Assembly: GCA_035610365.1 (NCBI GenBank)
Contig: CM069432.1
Coordinates: 239,720,104 to 239,784,103, forward strand
Length of the DNA: 64,000 nt
Reading direction: 5' to 3'
Source: Aquatica leii
Lineage: Eukaryota; Arthropoda; Insecta; Coleoptera; Lampyridae
Part shown: positions 34,768 to 44,890 of the stretch, one piece after another
How positions within the stretch are numbered: the first letter of the stretch is position 1
Layout of the letters: every line of letters starts with the position of its first letter
Program-made: the position numbers and the translations under genes
The notes under the pieces: generated by a model
Told to the model about the DNA's origin: nothing
The model's input: the letters and a program-made list of their open reading frames with translations, nothing else
Database searches by the model: none

Positions 34768-36245
34768 TGTAACCGTCGTTTGAGTTTGTGCGATTTATTT
34801 TGTGTGAGACCCGGTATTTGAGTTATTCGTTTCATGTATTTTAAAATTGTTTTATTGATTTCAAGTGAGATTTAAAGAAGTTATTTTACGTTTTAAGATT
34901 CATCTTTGTGAATCAAAGTTGTTGATAAAGTTTTGTATTCAATTATTTTAAAATTATTACGCTGTTTAATTATCAGTATTCTGCATTTACGTTGATTTGG
35001 CCTTTTCTTCGTTCTGTGAAATTTCAGTTGTAATTTATGCATCCTTTTCGAGATATAATTGTGATTAAATATATTTTAGCAGTTTGTTTATTTTAATTTT
35101 GTTTAAAAGTTCTTTGTATTAAGTACGTTCAGAGTGCATTTATACTTGGTTTATCGGTGTTTTATTAAATTACATTTGGAATGAAGTCATTTTTATAATT
35201 TATTAGGCGGTTGTTATGGTTCAGGTCTCAACAAGTAATCTTTATGACCGTAATGAAATAAAATATTTTGTTGATTTGACATGGCACAATGAAAGGCCGT
35301 TTTCAAACTCTATTTTCGTGTCGTAATTAAATCTGTTTGCATCCTCTTTGCACTTCTTGGTGGTGTTGCTTTGGTAGCGGCTTATTGAGAATCTTCTGAC
35401 GAAACATAGTCCTTTGGGGGGACCCATCAGTATTTCTTCCCGATTATATCTGGCAACCTAGGATTAACCACAAGTTATTTCCTAGATTTATTACAACGAC
35501 AATTTAAGGTATTTATTTTGTGCCGATTAATTAAATTTGGTGAATCTTATTTACGCGTTTAAGTGTCTCAAAAGCTTTGGGTTTTGAGAAAAATAATGAG
35601 TGTTACGAATTAACGATTTTATCGATAATACAATTAGTAAATGGTAATTGTCTGTATTTATCAAAACTATAGATAACTAAATATTTGTTAAAAAGAAAAA
35701 TTTATGTTTAAAGTTAACTAAAAATTAACTAATTTCGTACTTTACTATTATGATTGTCATTCTTGTTTTAAAAGAAATGAAGTTATTTTATTTTGTATTT
35801 AATTAATTTCTATTTAATGCGGACCCGTGCATTTATTAACTAAGATTTTCTATTGTTTTTTTTCTGTTATTTTTATTTGTTTTATATCCTTAAATTTTGT
35901 TTGTTTCAATACGATTATTCAAGTTACTTTAATTTTAACTTTCATATTTAACTTACATTTTTGTATTTTTTTTATTATTTAGCGCTAATTTAGTTAGTTT
36001 TTTTTTGTTTTGAGTGTTGATTGATTGAATAAATGTTAAATAATTAAATGTAAACAAGGTTTTAATTCCGTCGGCCTTCGCGTTATGCGAATTTTTGTTT
36101 ATTTCAGATTTTAGTGAGATACACTCGATTAAGGTAAATCCATTTAGAGTGTTTCTTCAGAAGCGGGCTTGTGGTTGGCAAGGGCCCGAAGTCCATTGAG
36201 CTTTACACCTTCCTGGCGCCCTTTGATTTTTGACTTTTCATTGTT
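34768..36245 (+). mobile_element. LTR-like insertion inside the hAT element
   Basis: The hAT coding sequence LDES (ending 34767) resumes as IPNNY at 36250, and GAGT is duplicated at both junctions (34764-34767 and 36246-36249). The 1,478-bp insert is noncoding. It begins TGTAACC, has TTTACA at about 36209-36214, and then TGGCGCCC at about 36221. This fits an LTR (TGTAA...TTACA) followed by a primer binding site-like sequence and a short leader. A 4-bp duplication fits gypsy-type integration. It is not a clean solo LTR because about 30 bp of leader remains. Confidence 0.6.
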
Positions 36246-36339
36246 GAGTATTCCAAACAATTACAAAATTTTGAATATAACCCACCCCATCTTCACTGAG
36301 CACTGGCAAAACTTCCTTTATGTTACTTTATTTTAGGCA

Positions 36340-37200
36340 AGTGTCATTGTTCCAGCTTTTGCACGTGACAGAATCAACATTACCAGGAAACAAAGCTTTA
36401 CTTTTAGCTTTTTGTGAGCTTTGCAAAAGAAGAATAATTGTTATTTAGCTTTGGAAACTGATACGAAAGGTGAAACGTTATTTAGTGAATTAAAAATATT
36501 TTTCGTTATAAAAGCTGTACGGCATCAGGCTTTCTTGCATAGTTAAAACAAGTTATACCGAATGTATTATCGGTACATTGTGTCATTCATCATTTGGTCG
36601 CAAAAAGCCATAGTGACGTTTGCATGAATCACTACATTATGTCATTAGAGCAGTTGATAAAAAAAAACTTTGTTTGGAAAATAATGATGACTATAATCGT
36701 TTACTACTTAACACAGAAGTACGTTGGTTATCTAAAAGTGTTTTGGATAGTTTCTATTTGCTCTTTGATTTAGTATTGAAATTCAAATTTGCAAAATACA
36801 GATGAAGATTTGTTTGCGTATTGTCAAGACTTAACGGAGCTTCATTCGGACCTTAACCAAAGATTTGAAGACGTGCTTCACTTGGATATTCCCTACTGGG
36901 TGTTGGATCTTTTGCATGTAGTCAAACTCAGAGCACAAATGCAGATGAGTGCATACTAATACAAGAGCAACTTATTGAATTATCATTAAATGAGGAGCTG
37001 AAACAAATGTTTAAACAAGGATACTTACATTAACAGATCCCAATTTTATATCCAGCATTGTGGGTTATTCTACAGAATTGTTTATTGTTTTTTCCGTCTT
37101 CCCATTTGGTAGAACGTGGCTTCAGTGCCGTTATGAGGCTCTTTACAAAAAAAAGGAAACCGACTAAAATTAGCACTCATGGGGATTCCTACTCACAAAC
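36340..37200 (+). pseudogene. hAT transposase, C-terminal half, degraded
   Basis: Readable in several frames. It includes a clear 61-codon frame 36620-36805 with DDYNRLLLNTEVRWLSKSVL (the conserved T-x-V/E-R-W block) and FYLLFDLVLKF. Upstream is the HC..H block. The C-terminal hATC dimerisation region at about 37090-37190 reads FPSSHLVERGFSAVMRLF. At least four frameshifts/stops. Catalytic acidic residues cannot be assigned with confidence. Confidence 0.78.
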
Positions 37201-37496
37201 ATTGAGCCGGACATAAATACACTCATAACATCCCACCATCAGGTTCATACAAATCATTAAATTTTTTCTTTGTATTTTAAAACAAAGGTTATAATTTCAA
37301 TAAATACATCTTTAAGAAAATGTTTTATTTATATTTTATTTTTACGTCGCCATTTACCACTCAAAACATCAAAGTTAAATTTGTAATTTTTATATTATGC
37401 ATTTATGTAGTTTCTGCACTCAAGGACTCGTGGGCTAGTTTTGACTATAAGAAGGGGTCCGTCGCCTAAAAGAGTCTGGGAACCACTGTTCTAGAT

Positions 37497-38148
37497 GCAA
37501 CAATATTTAATGGTAATGAAACGTGTTTTTGTTGTGTTTTAAGCAAAATAATGTATTGACACCAAAAGGTACAAAAAATGCATATGAAGTGGATCAAGGA
37601 AAAAAACTTAATTATTTTCATCTTTCCAGAATCAGACTTAATGGCACTGCCTATGATCCATATAAACAAATTTTGACCAATTTTAGCGGCAGTGTTCTCG
37701 ATTATTAAGGGATTCGCGCTATCAATAATCACTAGCCATAATGACTGAATAAACTCAAAGCATAAACATCTTTTGGAGAATAACATTGCGACATTTTCTG
37801 TCATAAGACTCATTTAATTTTTGAAATTTGTAATTTATGGACTAAATTAAAAATAATTTATATTGCGTTATATCCTAATTTAATAAGAATTTTGCAACCG
37901 GCACAATTCAGTTAAATAATCAACATTTTGCTCAGTTAAATAACCTGAATAATAACGTTATTATCAAATACGATCATTTTTGCAATATCGTTAAACCAAC
38001 CAAACTTCTAAAATTACAAGCATACGTAGAACAGGATACCGATGTGTTTACAAATACCGTATAAAACTTATATAAAGTCAAAAAAATCAGACAGCAGTGT
38101 ACAAAATCAAAATAAGTTTATAGTCTACATATAACAGAATTATAATAA
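37497..38148. other. intronic sequence, no gene seen
   Basis: Sequence between two DNA transposons. Short frames on both strands around 37466-37813 are antisense to each other and show no family match. Confidence 0.4.
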
Positions 38149-38722
38149 AGTCCTCGCAATTTAACTTTCGATGCACGTCATTAATGACGTAAAATTCATA
38201 CCACCCTATTTATAGCATGAATTAAATAAATACCGAATTGTCTTATGGAATTTTTTTTATCACGTTGTTGGTGTGCTTACTACAGTTGCAGCGTTGTTGA
38301 CATCTGTCAAATTAAATTTGAATATTTTTATGTCAAAGTGCTCATTGTTTTTTATAATTATTTTTGATACAAAACTGTACTATTTTGAGCTTAAACGAGA
38401 TAATGGTGGTCCATTGATATCAGTAAATGATGTGCGAGAAGTACCCTTTTACTTAATATTTAAATTGTGGTAATACATACATATATTCTACAGTTATTTC
38501 TGTATGTACAACGGTTGCTAACAACGAGGTTCTTAGATCTCTTCAAAACGTAAGCGTAGTACAACTGTTACGAATGTAGAAACATTTAATTAAAACGTAA
38601 TACGCAATGTAATATTAAGAATGTACGAAAACAGTAAGTTTAAATGATAATACCGACAACATTGTTGAATAACTACGTCACTGACGTTAATGACGTGCAT
38701 CGAAAGTAAAATTGCGAGGACT
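38149..38722. mobile_element. 574-bp non-autonomous DNA transposon (MITE-like)
   Basis: Terminal inverted repeats of about 38 bp: left AGTCCTCGCAATTTAACTTT..., right (reverse complement) AGTCCTCGCAATTTTACTTT..., continuing through CGATGCACGTCATTAA in both. ATAA flanks both ends (38145-38148 and 38723-38726) and may be the target duplication. No transposase frame inside. Superfamily undetermined. Confidence 0.75.
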
Positions 38723-38726
38723 ATAA

Positions 38727-39265
38727 AAACGAATTTACAAATCAAGTGATAGACAATAGTGCAATACCAATAGAACCATTGAACATCAAAGAGTGCATTG
38801 AATAGAACGAATCGACAACAGTTACTAATTTATTTGTTGGTAATAACCGATGCAGCTCTAATTTTGCACAAATGACGTTCAAAAATGACATCTTTGAAGA
38901 AGGCATTACAGAAACTTCAATAAACCTACAGGTCATATAATTTTAGTAAAGGCAACACAAAAAATAATTTACGTTACTTCTGTCGAAAGTTTCATAACAT
39001 AACTCATTCACATGCAACTTTCGGCCGTGCGGCTTCTCGTCGCGTTAACGTTTGCTATGTACTTTCGAGGCTTGTTACGTAAATTACTAGTAAATGTTGT
39101 TGATTGTAAATATTACTTAACAAATTTGAATATAATTAATATGAACAAAATTACGTTTTTTGGCAAAATTTTAAACAACCCTTAATTTATTTTTTTTAAG
39201 TTTCACTCACTAAAATACTGTATTAAGTGCGAACTACATAACAAATACGATGTAATCTTATAAAG
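38727..39265. other. intronic sequence, no gene seen
   Basis: Nothing recognised apart from a short minus-strand frame (38936-38742) without family resemblance. Confidence 0.35.
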
Positions 39266-39800
39266 TTTAAAATTGCTTAGCTGTAGTGTAATAGTTATTT
39301 ACGAACCAAGTTCGGGAAGAAGTTTTTCCTACATGAGCGCATTTAAAGCACGAGCGAACGAAGTGAGGGAGTGCTTTAATAGCGCGAATGCTAGAATGAT
39401 TTTCCCGCAAGAGGTTTGTACATAATTTTTTGTAACGAGCAAATATTTCCTTTGATAAGCAGAAGTCAATCATTTTATATTACTGTCAAATTTTGATATA
39501 GTCACCTTGATGAAAAGTGTAGAGTGCTATGAATTGACATTTGATGTCTAAAGTGTTTGTGCTGATCATATTTTGTATACTTTGTATTGCTTTTTTAAGT
39601 TTACTTCTTGTTTTTATTCATAAAAAATACTGGGAAAACGGTTTTTAACAATTACAAATTATAATTGCATTATAATATTATTGTTTAAATGTCTGTAAAT
39701 GCCAGTGTTTTTTGTAATTTTTCCCGCACTCGTGCGGGAATAACAATTTCCTAATTGGCTACACACGTATGTAAAACTTCACTTCCCAGGCGGCGAGTAC
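39266..39800. repeat. GC-richer foldback-like repeat segment
   Basis: Contains imperfect palindromes unlike the surrounding AT-rich DNA: AGCACGAGCGAACGAAGTGA with GGGAGTGCTTTAA (39347-39382) and the hairpin CCCGCACTCGTGCGGG at about 39723-39738. These motifs look like those of short foldback repeats scattered in insect genomes, but no target duplication or clear ends were found. Confidence 0.4.
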
Positions 39801-40163
39801 AAAAAATTATTAAAAATATTGTGCACTACTTACGTTACTAAAGTAAAATTAATTGTAAAATGTATTTAAATTAATCTATACTAATATTATAGAGGTAAAG
39901 TGTGCAAGTTTGTATGTATTTGTATTTAAGATAGACTTTCAGAGTGAAGAGAGATTATGTATTATGCTGTTAAAATAAAAGAATTTTTTGTGGTGGCTTA
40001 TTTTAGAACTGAAGTCGACGAAAAAATGGTCGAGCTATGCGTTTTTTACGAACGCTACCTTAACGATAAGATATATTTAAATACTTTCTATAGAAAAGTT
40101 ATAAAACTCAAAAAGTAATATTTAAAATAATTTTTAATATATCACGAAGAATTTAAGTAGGTA

Positions 40164-40318
40164 ATCTTAACTAACATTAGAATGTCTTCCGGGTTTGGAC
40201 CGTGTCATAGTTGCAACCGAAGCTGCCAACGTTTCGCCCACTTTCGCAAAACTCAAACAAGCAATCGAAATCTAACTAAGAACTTCTCAAAAGTTAGGTT
40301 ATCCACTTGTAAAACAAA
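40164..40318 (+). repeat. PLE inverted terminal repeat, left
   Basis: Reverse complement of 43106-43290, for example ATGTCTTCCGGGTTTGGACC here and its complement at about 43260-43280. The similarity ends where PLE coding sequence common to other copies begins (AACTTGAACCCCAAGATC). Confidence 0.85.
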
Positions 40319-41441
40319 ACTTGAACCCCAAGATCTTCTCGTGAGCTTTGATGTTACTTCACTTTTTACTAAAGTTCCTATTAAGGATTCGCTTATTATC
40401 ATCAAACAGATTCTGTCTCAACATGGCAAGGATTTGAGTTTGGTTCCTCTTATTGAAAAGTGTCTATCCTCTACTTACTTCCAATTTGATAATAAGTTTT
40501 ACGAACAAGTTTCTGGTGCTGCTATGGGTTCTCCTCTATCACCTGTTGTAGCTAACATTTTTATGGAATCCTTTGAAACGGTTGCTTTGGAATCATCAAT
40601 ATTAAAACCTAAAGTGTGGTTTAGATATGTTGAGGACACGTTTATTGTTTGGTCTCATGGTCATCTTGAATTGTCTAAGTTTCTTGATCATCTTAACAAT
40701 CAACACTTAGATATCAAATTTACTATGGAAATCGAAAGTAATGGTTCTCTTCCATTTCTTGACGTTCTTGTGACTCGTAAGCCCGACGGACTTCTAGGCC
40801 ATTCTGTTTATCGCAAACCCACCCATACGGACAGATACCTTCATGCTTCGTCTCATCATCATCCTGCACAGAAACGTTCTGTTATTAAATCTTTGGTCCA
40901 TCGTGCCTTTTCTATTTGCCAACCTGAGAATCTAGACTCGGAATTCCGTCATCTTACTAGAATCTTAGTGAACAATGGTTATGTCAAGCGCGATATTCAT
41001 AGAGTTATTAATCGTCGTTTACATCCACGTACTCGATTACCTAAGGACATTTCTACTCCCGAATCCAACCCGAAATTGGCCTTTTTACCCTACATTCACA
41101 AGGTTACAGATCAAATAGGGAAACTCCTTCGTAAGAATGGTATTAAACCCATATTCAACTCGACATGCAAAATCTCTCAGATTCTTCCTTCTCCCAAAGA
41201 CAAATTTCCTACACTTTCATCTCAAGGTGTATACCAAATTCCCTGTTCTTGTGGTTTAGTCTACATTGGTGAAACCGGTCGTTCCGTCATTACTCGCATT
41301 TCAGAACATGATCGTTGTATAAGGAAAAGGTATAAGTCTGCGGTCGCTGAACATCATTTTACTACAGGTCACAAGATAGATTTTGATAATGTTTCGTTGA
41401 TTGCCAAATCTCCATTCTTTTTCAACAGGAAATTCCGATAA
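40182..41441 (+). CDS. Penelope-like RT with GIY-YIG endonuclease, N-truncated
   Basis: Uninterrupted 419-codon frame. Residues 1-46 come from the inverted terminal repeat and are not native protein; real PLE coding begins near LEPQDLLVSFDVTSLFTKVP (47-66, RT motif A). Motif B is SGAAMGSPLSPVVANIFMES (111-130). Motif C reads FRYVEDTFIVW (147-157), so the first Asp of the YVDD pair is Glu, probably inactivating polymerisation. Thumb conserved block is at 178-285. The C-terminal GIY-YIG nuclease starts GVYQIPCSCGLVYIGETGRS (349-368), with TRISEH and a HHFTTGH region. Normal PLE proteins are roughly twice as long. The frame being open despite truncation indicates a recent copy. Confidence 0.85.
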   Translation: MSSGFGPCHSCNRSCQRFAHFRKTQTSNRNLTKNFSKVRLSTCKTKLEPQDLLVSFDVTSLFTKVPIKDSLIIIKQILSQHGKDLSLVPLIEKCLSSTYFQFDNKFYEQVSGAAMGSPLSPVVANIFMESFETVALESSILKPKVWFRYVEDTFIVWSHGHLELSKFLDHLNNQHLDIKFTMEIESNGSLPFLDVLVTRKPDGLLGHSVYRKPTHTDRYLHASSHHHPAQKRSVIKSLVHRAFSICQPENLDSEFRHLTRILVNNGYVKRDIHRVINRRLHPRTRLPKDISTPESNPKLAFLPYIHKVTDQIGKLLRKNGIKPIFNSTCKISQILPSPKDKFPTLSSQGVYQIPCSCGLVYIGETGRSVITRISEHDRCIRKRYKSAVAEHHFTTGHKIDFDNVSLIAKSPFFFNRKFR

Positions 41442-41684
41442 AGCATACAAATCATCAAACACCCCAATAACTTCAATCGCGATCATGGTTTCGAACTATC
41501 CCCTCTTTGGTTTCCGGTTATTAGTCATTTATCAAAAACACGCCCCCTAGCAACCGTAACCCAATCAGGGTCGAGCTTAATCATCCGTGACGATCCTTTT
41601 CCTTTAAATACGGAGACTATTCCTTCTTAAGTCACTTCTACGGAGTTTAGAATCTGGCTTGGTTCACAAGTTGATTACCTTGTT

Positions 41685-43105
41685 ACGGTAATTTTCTTTA
41701 TGCACGCCTTTGTTGTTACGGACGAAATTTCTTGGGCGCACGCCTATGTGTTTCGACGAAAAATTAACTTACGTTTTGGACGCCCCCTAACGATCGTTTA
41801 CGCGTGACTGTCATTTACGACGAGCTCTTCAACTTGGAAACTACATAAAATGGCCGGCGAATTGACGAGTGAACATTTTCTAAATTTATACACCATCATG
41901 GTGACCAATCTATAAGTGTAATACACTTAAAAATTCGTTTGCGTCGTCACCGGGTAAGATTTTAACTCTCATTTATTAATACTCTGTAGTAATTTCCTGT
42001 AATTTGACAGCCATTCCGCCACGTGCGAATACTTAGTTCTAATTGTTAATTGTTAATGAGGAGTCCATTTCGAATAACTATTTCGTCAAACAAATATTCT
42101 ATGAGGCATACGACTTATGGCAGAAACCGAATGTATCGAGGTTAACTAAGAACCGTCGAGATTCTACTCAAGCAGCAGATACCTGCGTAATCACAGACAA
42201 GGGGTATAACAGCATCCGATTTTCGGGTTGTGTTATGTGTGTACTTTAAATTTTAAGTAATGACTTTGTAGATTTGGATTTCGTGAGCTATTAGGTTGAC
42301 ACGAATTGCGATTCAAATTACTTACAGGGTACGTGTCGAAGGAAGTACTTTCTCCGCACAAAAGGGATTCCTGTATTGGTGGTAAGTGTTTTTATAAATT
42401 TTCTTTCGTCGTCAACGAGGTTACTCACGAAAATTTCACTAATCATAACTTCGTACTGATTATCGTAATTGTAATACTATTAGTTAGTAAATTTGCTTAT
42501 ACTACGTATGCTGTGTCCTACCCTTACTTACTGTGATAATTTAATGTTAATGCTATACTAATTAATTTTGTCTTATTGTCGTTAATGCCATATTATTAAT
42601 TATGTAAACGATATTTACTGCGAACTATTCTTCGCCCTGTTCTTCACTTACGTAGTGTAAGTTGCCTATCTTACTGTGATACGATGTTGTATATTCTCCC
42701 TAGTATTTACTTAGATGTGGCTATTTAACTTCGACTATATTTAGATATATAAGATATAGATATATTTGATCGAGTAATTAAAGTGTAATAGTTATTAACG
42801 ATTTAGTTTTTCTCTTTTATTCGTTTCTTTCAGCAGTTACGAACCTAACATCTAGTTACAAGTTTATTACCATTCTGTTCTGAGCAGACAGACGTGACTT
42901 TGGATAAGCTCTGGCGCCCTTATATATCTTTTCACTGTATGTATCTATGAACCCCCTCTCTCTCCGACGATTGAGAGTTGGCCGTGCAGGTTCGTAAAAA
43001 CACCTAAAGCTTGTAACAACCTAACTCGGTAATGGTTCTTTGTTAGATTTTCGTTTGCCTTTTTAGGTTATCGTTTTCTTTCTTACCTTTTCATAGTTTA
43101 GGTTA
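41685..43105 (+). mobile_element. LTR-like sequence interrupting PLE copy B
   Basis: About 1.42 kb, beginning TGTTACGGTAATTTT, that interrupts the PLE tail. The PLE sequence ACAAGTTGATTACCT just before is nearly repeated (ACAAGTGGATAACCT) just after. Two blocks (about 42240-42400 and 42885-43020) are related to 53650-53800 and 54160-54300. The second block contains TGGCGCCC followed by a leader-like stretch, resembling a primer binding site. No protein coding. Probably remnants of a long-LTR retroelement. Confidence 0.5.
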
Positions 43106-43290
43106 TGGCTTGTTTTACAAGTGGATAACCTAACTTTTGAGAAGTTCTTAGTTAGATTTCGATTGCTTGTTTGAGTTTTGCGATTTATCTCACGCCCTGA
43201 TGAAGCCCCTTACGAAAGTGGGCGAAACGTTGGCAGCTTCGGTTGCAACTATGACACGGTCCAAACCCGGAAGACATTCTAATGTTAGTA
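43106..43290 (+). repeat. PLE 3' terminal repeat with hammerhead-like motif
   Basis: Right partner of the inverted pair. At 43197-43235 it has CCTGATGAAGCCCCTTACGA followed by AAGTGGGCGAAACG: a CTGATGA box, a GCCC/GGGC stem and a GAAAC box, in the arrangement of a hammerhead ribozyme core. One extra A sits between the CTGATGA box and the stem, and the downstream cleavage triplet is not clear. Confidence 0.65.
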
Positions 43291-43527
43291 TAGATTCCGG
43301 CCGTGGAAGCCTTCGCTATTACAGGTAATCTTAAATTTTTATTAGTTTACATTTACTTATCATTGAAGAAATTTTATATAGATAAAAATTGCTTTATACA
43401 CAACATTGTTTGGACAAGTAGTTTAGATTTTGCAATCGTGTTTTTCAAAAACAAAATTTTTTTATGTAAACGGATAGCGAGGGTTCGTCTACGAGATACG
43501 TAGATATGCGCCATACGCACACTGCTT

Positions 43528-43700
43528 CAAAAAAATAATTGGACACTTTTAAGCGCGACCTGCAAGGTAGGCATCCAAACTTAAGTTATAACAAAACGCC
43601 TAGTTAAATTTGACAACATTAGCATTGTAGACATTGCTTGCAGCGATATAACTAGGTTACTAACTATTCTTCATAAGCACTGCCTCAAGCGTTCAATGAA
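43528..43700. repeat. dispersed repeat, inverted relative to 49482-49612
   Basis: Reverse complement of 49482-49612 with moderate divergence; shared runs include GGACACTTTTAAGCGCGACC, CAAGGTAGGCA, CGCCTAGTTA and GCCTCAAGCGTTCA. No coding. The pair lies 5.8 kb apart and brackets the pogo element, probably by chance. Confidence 0.65.
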
Positions 43701-43989
43701 CACGTTTCTTACCTGCAAATATTTATCAAAATTGTACCCTAAAGTTTTAAATTCTTCTTCGCCGAGTTTTCTATTTATTTCTATTAGAGAGATGGTCTTC
43801 CGCTTCTATGGGCGGTCTGCAAAAAACGATCATTTATTGCGCCTTGTTCTTCGCGTTGAATCCAATAATGCACCACACTTTTCTAATAAAATAAATAATA
43901 GTAAATTAAAACTGCCCAAAAAGGTTTACGTTTACTGAAAGGCACCGATAAAGTAATGTTATTAACTTAAATGAAAAAGTTATGTCTTT

Positions 43990-44397
43990 CAAGTTAGCAT
44001 TACAAGGTTAGCAGAATCAAATAAAATATAGTTAGGAATTTGTTGCGAAAGAAAAGAAATTGTAACATTATAATTTTTTTAGTTATGGGTTTTTCGGCTA
44101 ACTTGAGGCATTCTAACAAGTGCTTTAATGAATTTATTTCCTGTTTAAAATGTGTGTCAAATAATAATAAAACTATCAGCTATTTTCTTTTACAATTTAG
44201 CAACAAATTCTACACACATTTTAAGTCAAATACCGATTCATTAAAACATTGTTTAGAACAGTGTACTACTAACTTGCCTTAAGTTTAATGTATAATTAAA
44301 AAAGTAAGAGAGCTACAAGGTTTTTCTTTCGCAAGAAATTATTAACAATTCCTAATTATGTTTTATTCGATTTTGCTAACTTTGTATTGCTAACTTG
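43990..44397. mobile_element. foldback/MITE of about 408 bp
   Basis: Inverted arms of about 65 bp: left CAAGTTAGCATTACAAGGTT... at 43990, right (reverse complement from 44397) CAAGTTAGCAATACAAAGTT.... The match continues through AATAAAAYATARTTAGGAATT and TTGCGAAAGAAAA. The interior is AT-rich and noncoding. No target duplication seen. Confidence 0.65.
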
Positions 44398-44890
44398 AGG
44401 GGCGTGAAAAACTTGATACCCAATTGATATGTGACTGAAACTTTTATAAATTCATTATAGGTAGAGTGGGCCACTATGAGACATGTGCCACCATGAGACA
44501 ATGTAATATTTTTGTTTAGGTGATTTACCGCCACCTATTAATACAAGGAGCATACTACATACCCCCACCTGATACTATATTTGTGGTTGTGGAAAGTATT
44601 AGATCAGCCCAGTAGTGGTAGAGTTCTTACAAGTGTATGTTGTGCCAACAAATTTTTTCGCACCAATTTTTTGGGAAGCTTTTCTGAAACGAATATTAAA
44701 GTTAAAGGTAAGATTTTTATAGCAACTTAAAGGCCATTTAGTAGCTTTATTTCAGTATTATAATATTTATTAAATAATAAAGCTTGTTATTACATTTTTA
44801 TAAAAAAACACAAATGGGCCACCATAACACATAGATATTTTTTTACATATATAGACAATACACTAATTTGAGGTTTTATAAATATTTTAG

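Larger units (their letters stand above)
34533..37488 (+). mobile_element. hAT-superfamily DNA transposon (ZBED-like), disrupted
   Basis: 2,956 bp, flanked by an exact 8-bp duplication TTCTAGAT (34525-34532 and 37489-37496), the hAT hallmark. Terminal inverted repeats are CAGTGGTTTCCAGA on the left and CAGTGGTTCCCAGA on the right (reverse complement), with one mismatch. Internal coding is the ZBED/SCAND-type transposase: KFSIQLDES at about 34740-34767, PNVLSVHCVIHHLVAK at about 36556-36605, LHESLHYVIRAVDK and the dimerisation motif HLVERGFSAVMRLFTKKRKP (about 37100-37160). Frames are broken, and 34768-36245 is a later insertion. An exact duplication with a decayed gene suggests either a non-autonomous mobilisation or a modest age. 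Confidence 0.92.
40164..43290 (+). mobile_element. Penelope-like element copy B with inverted terminal copies
   Basis: Plus-strand PLE. Its RT/GIY-YIG frame (40182-41441) is truncated at the N-terminus. Instead of the missing N-terminal region, 40164-40318 carries an inverted copy of the element's own 3' terminus (43106-43290), about 155-185 bp and nearly identical. The downstream noncoding part to 41684 matches the tails of copies A and C. 41685-43105 is unrelated LTR-like sequence, after which the PLE terminus resumes. PLEs are known for inverted or tandem partial copies. This is the best preserved PLE here. Confidence 0.85.

Noticed and set aside
42904..42911. TGGCGCCC as a firm tRNA primer binding site
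   Set aside because: Only 8 bases match the general pattern and the LTR end immediately before it is not TG...CA-like; treated as suggestive only.
43195..43262. Annotation as a functional hammerhead ribozyme
   Set aside because: An extra A follows the CTGATGA box and no NUH cleavage triplet in the right place pairs with the downstream stem; kept only as a hammerhead-like motif.
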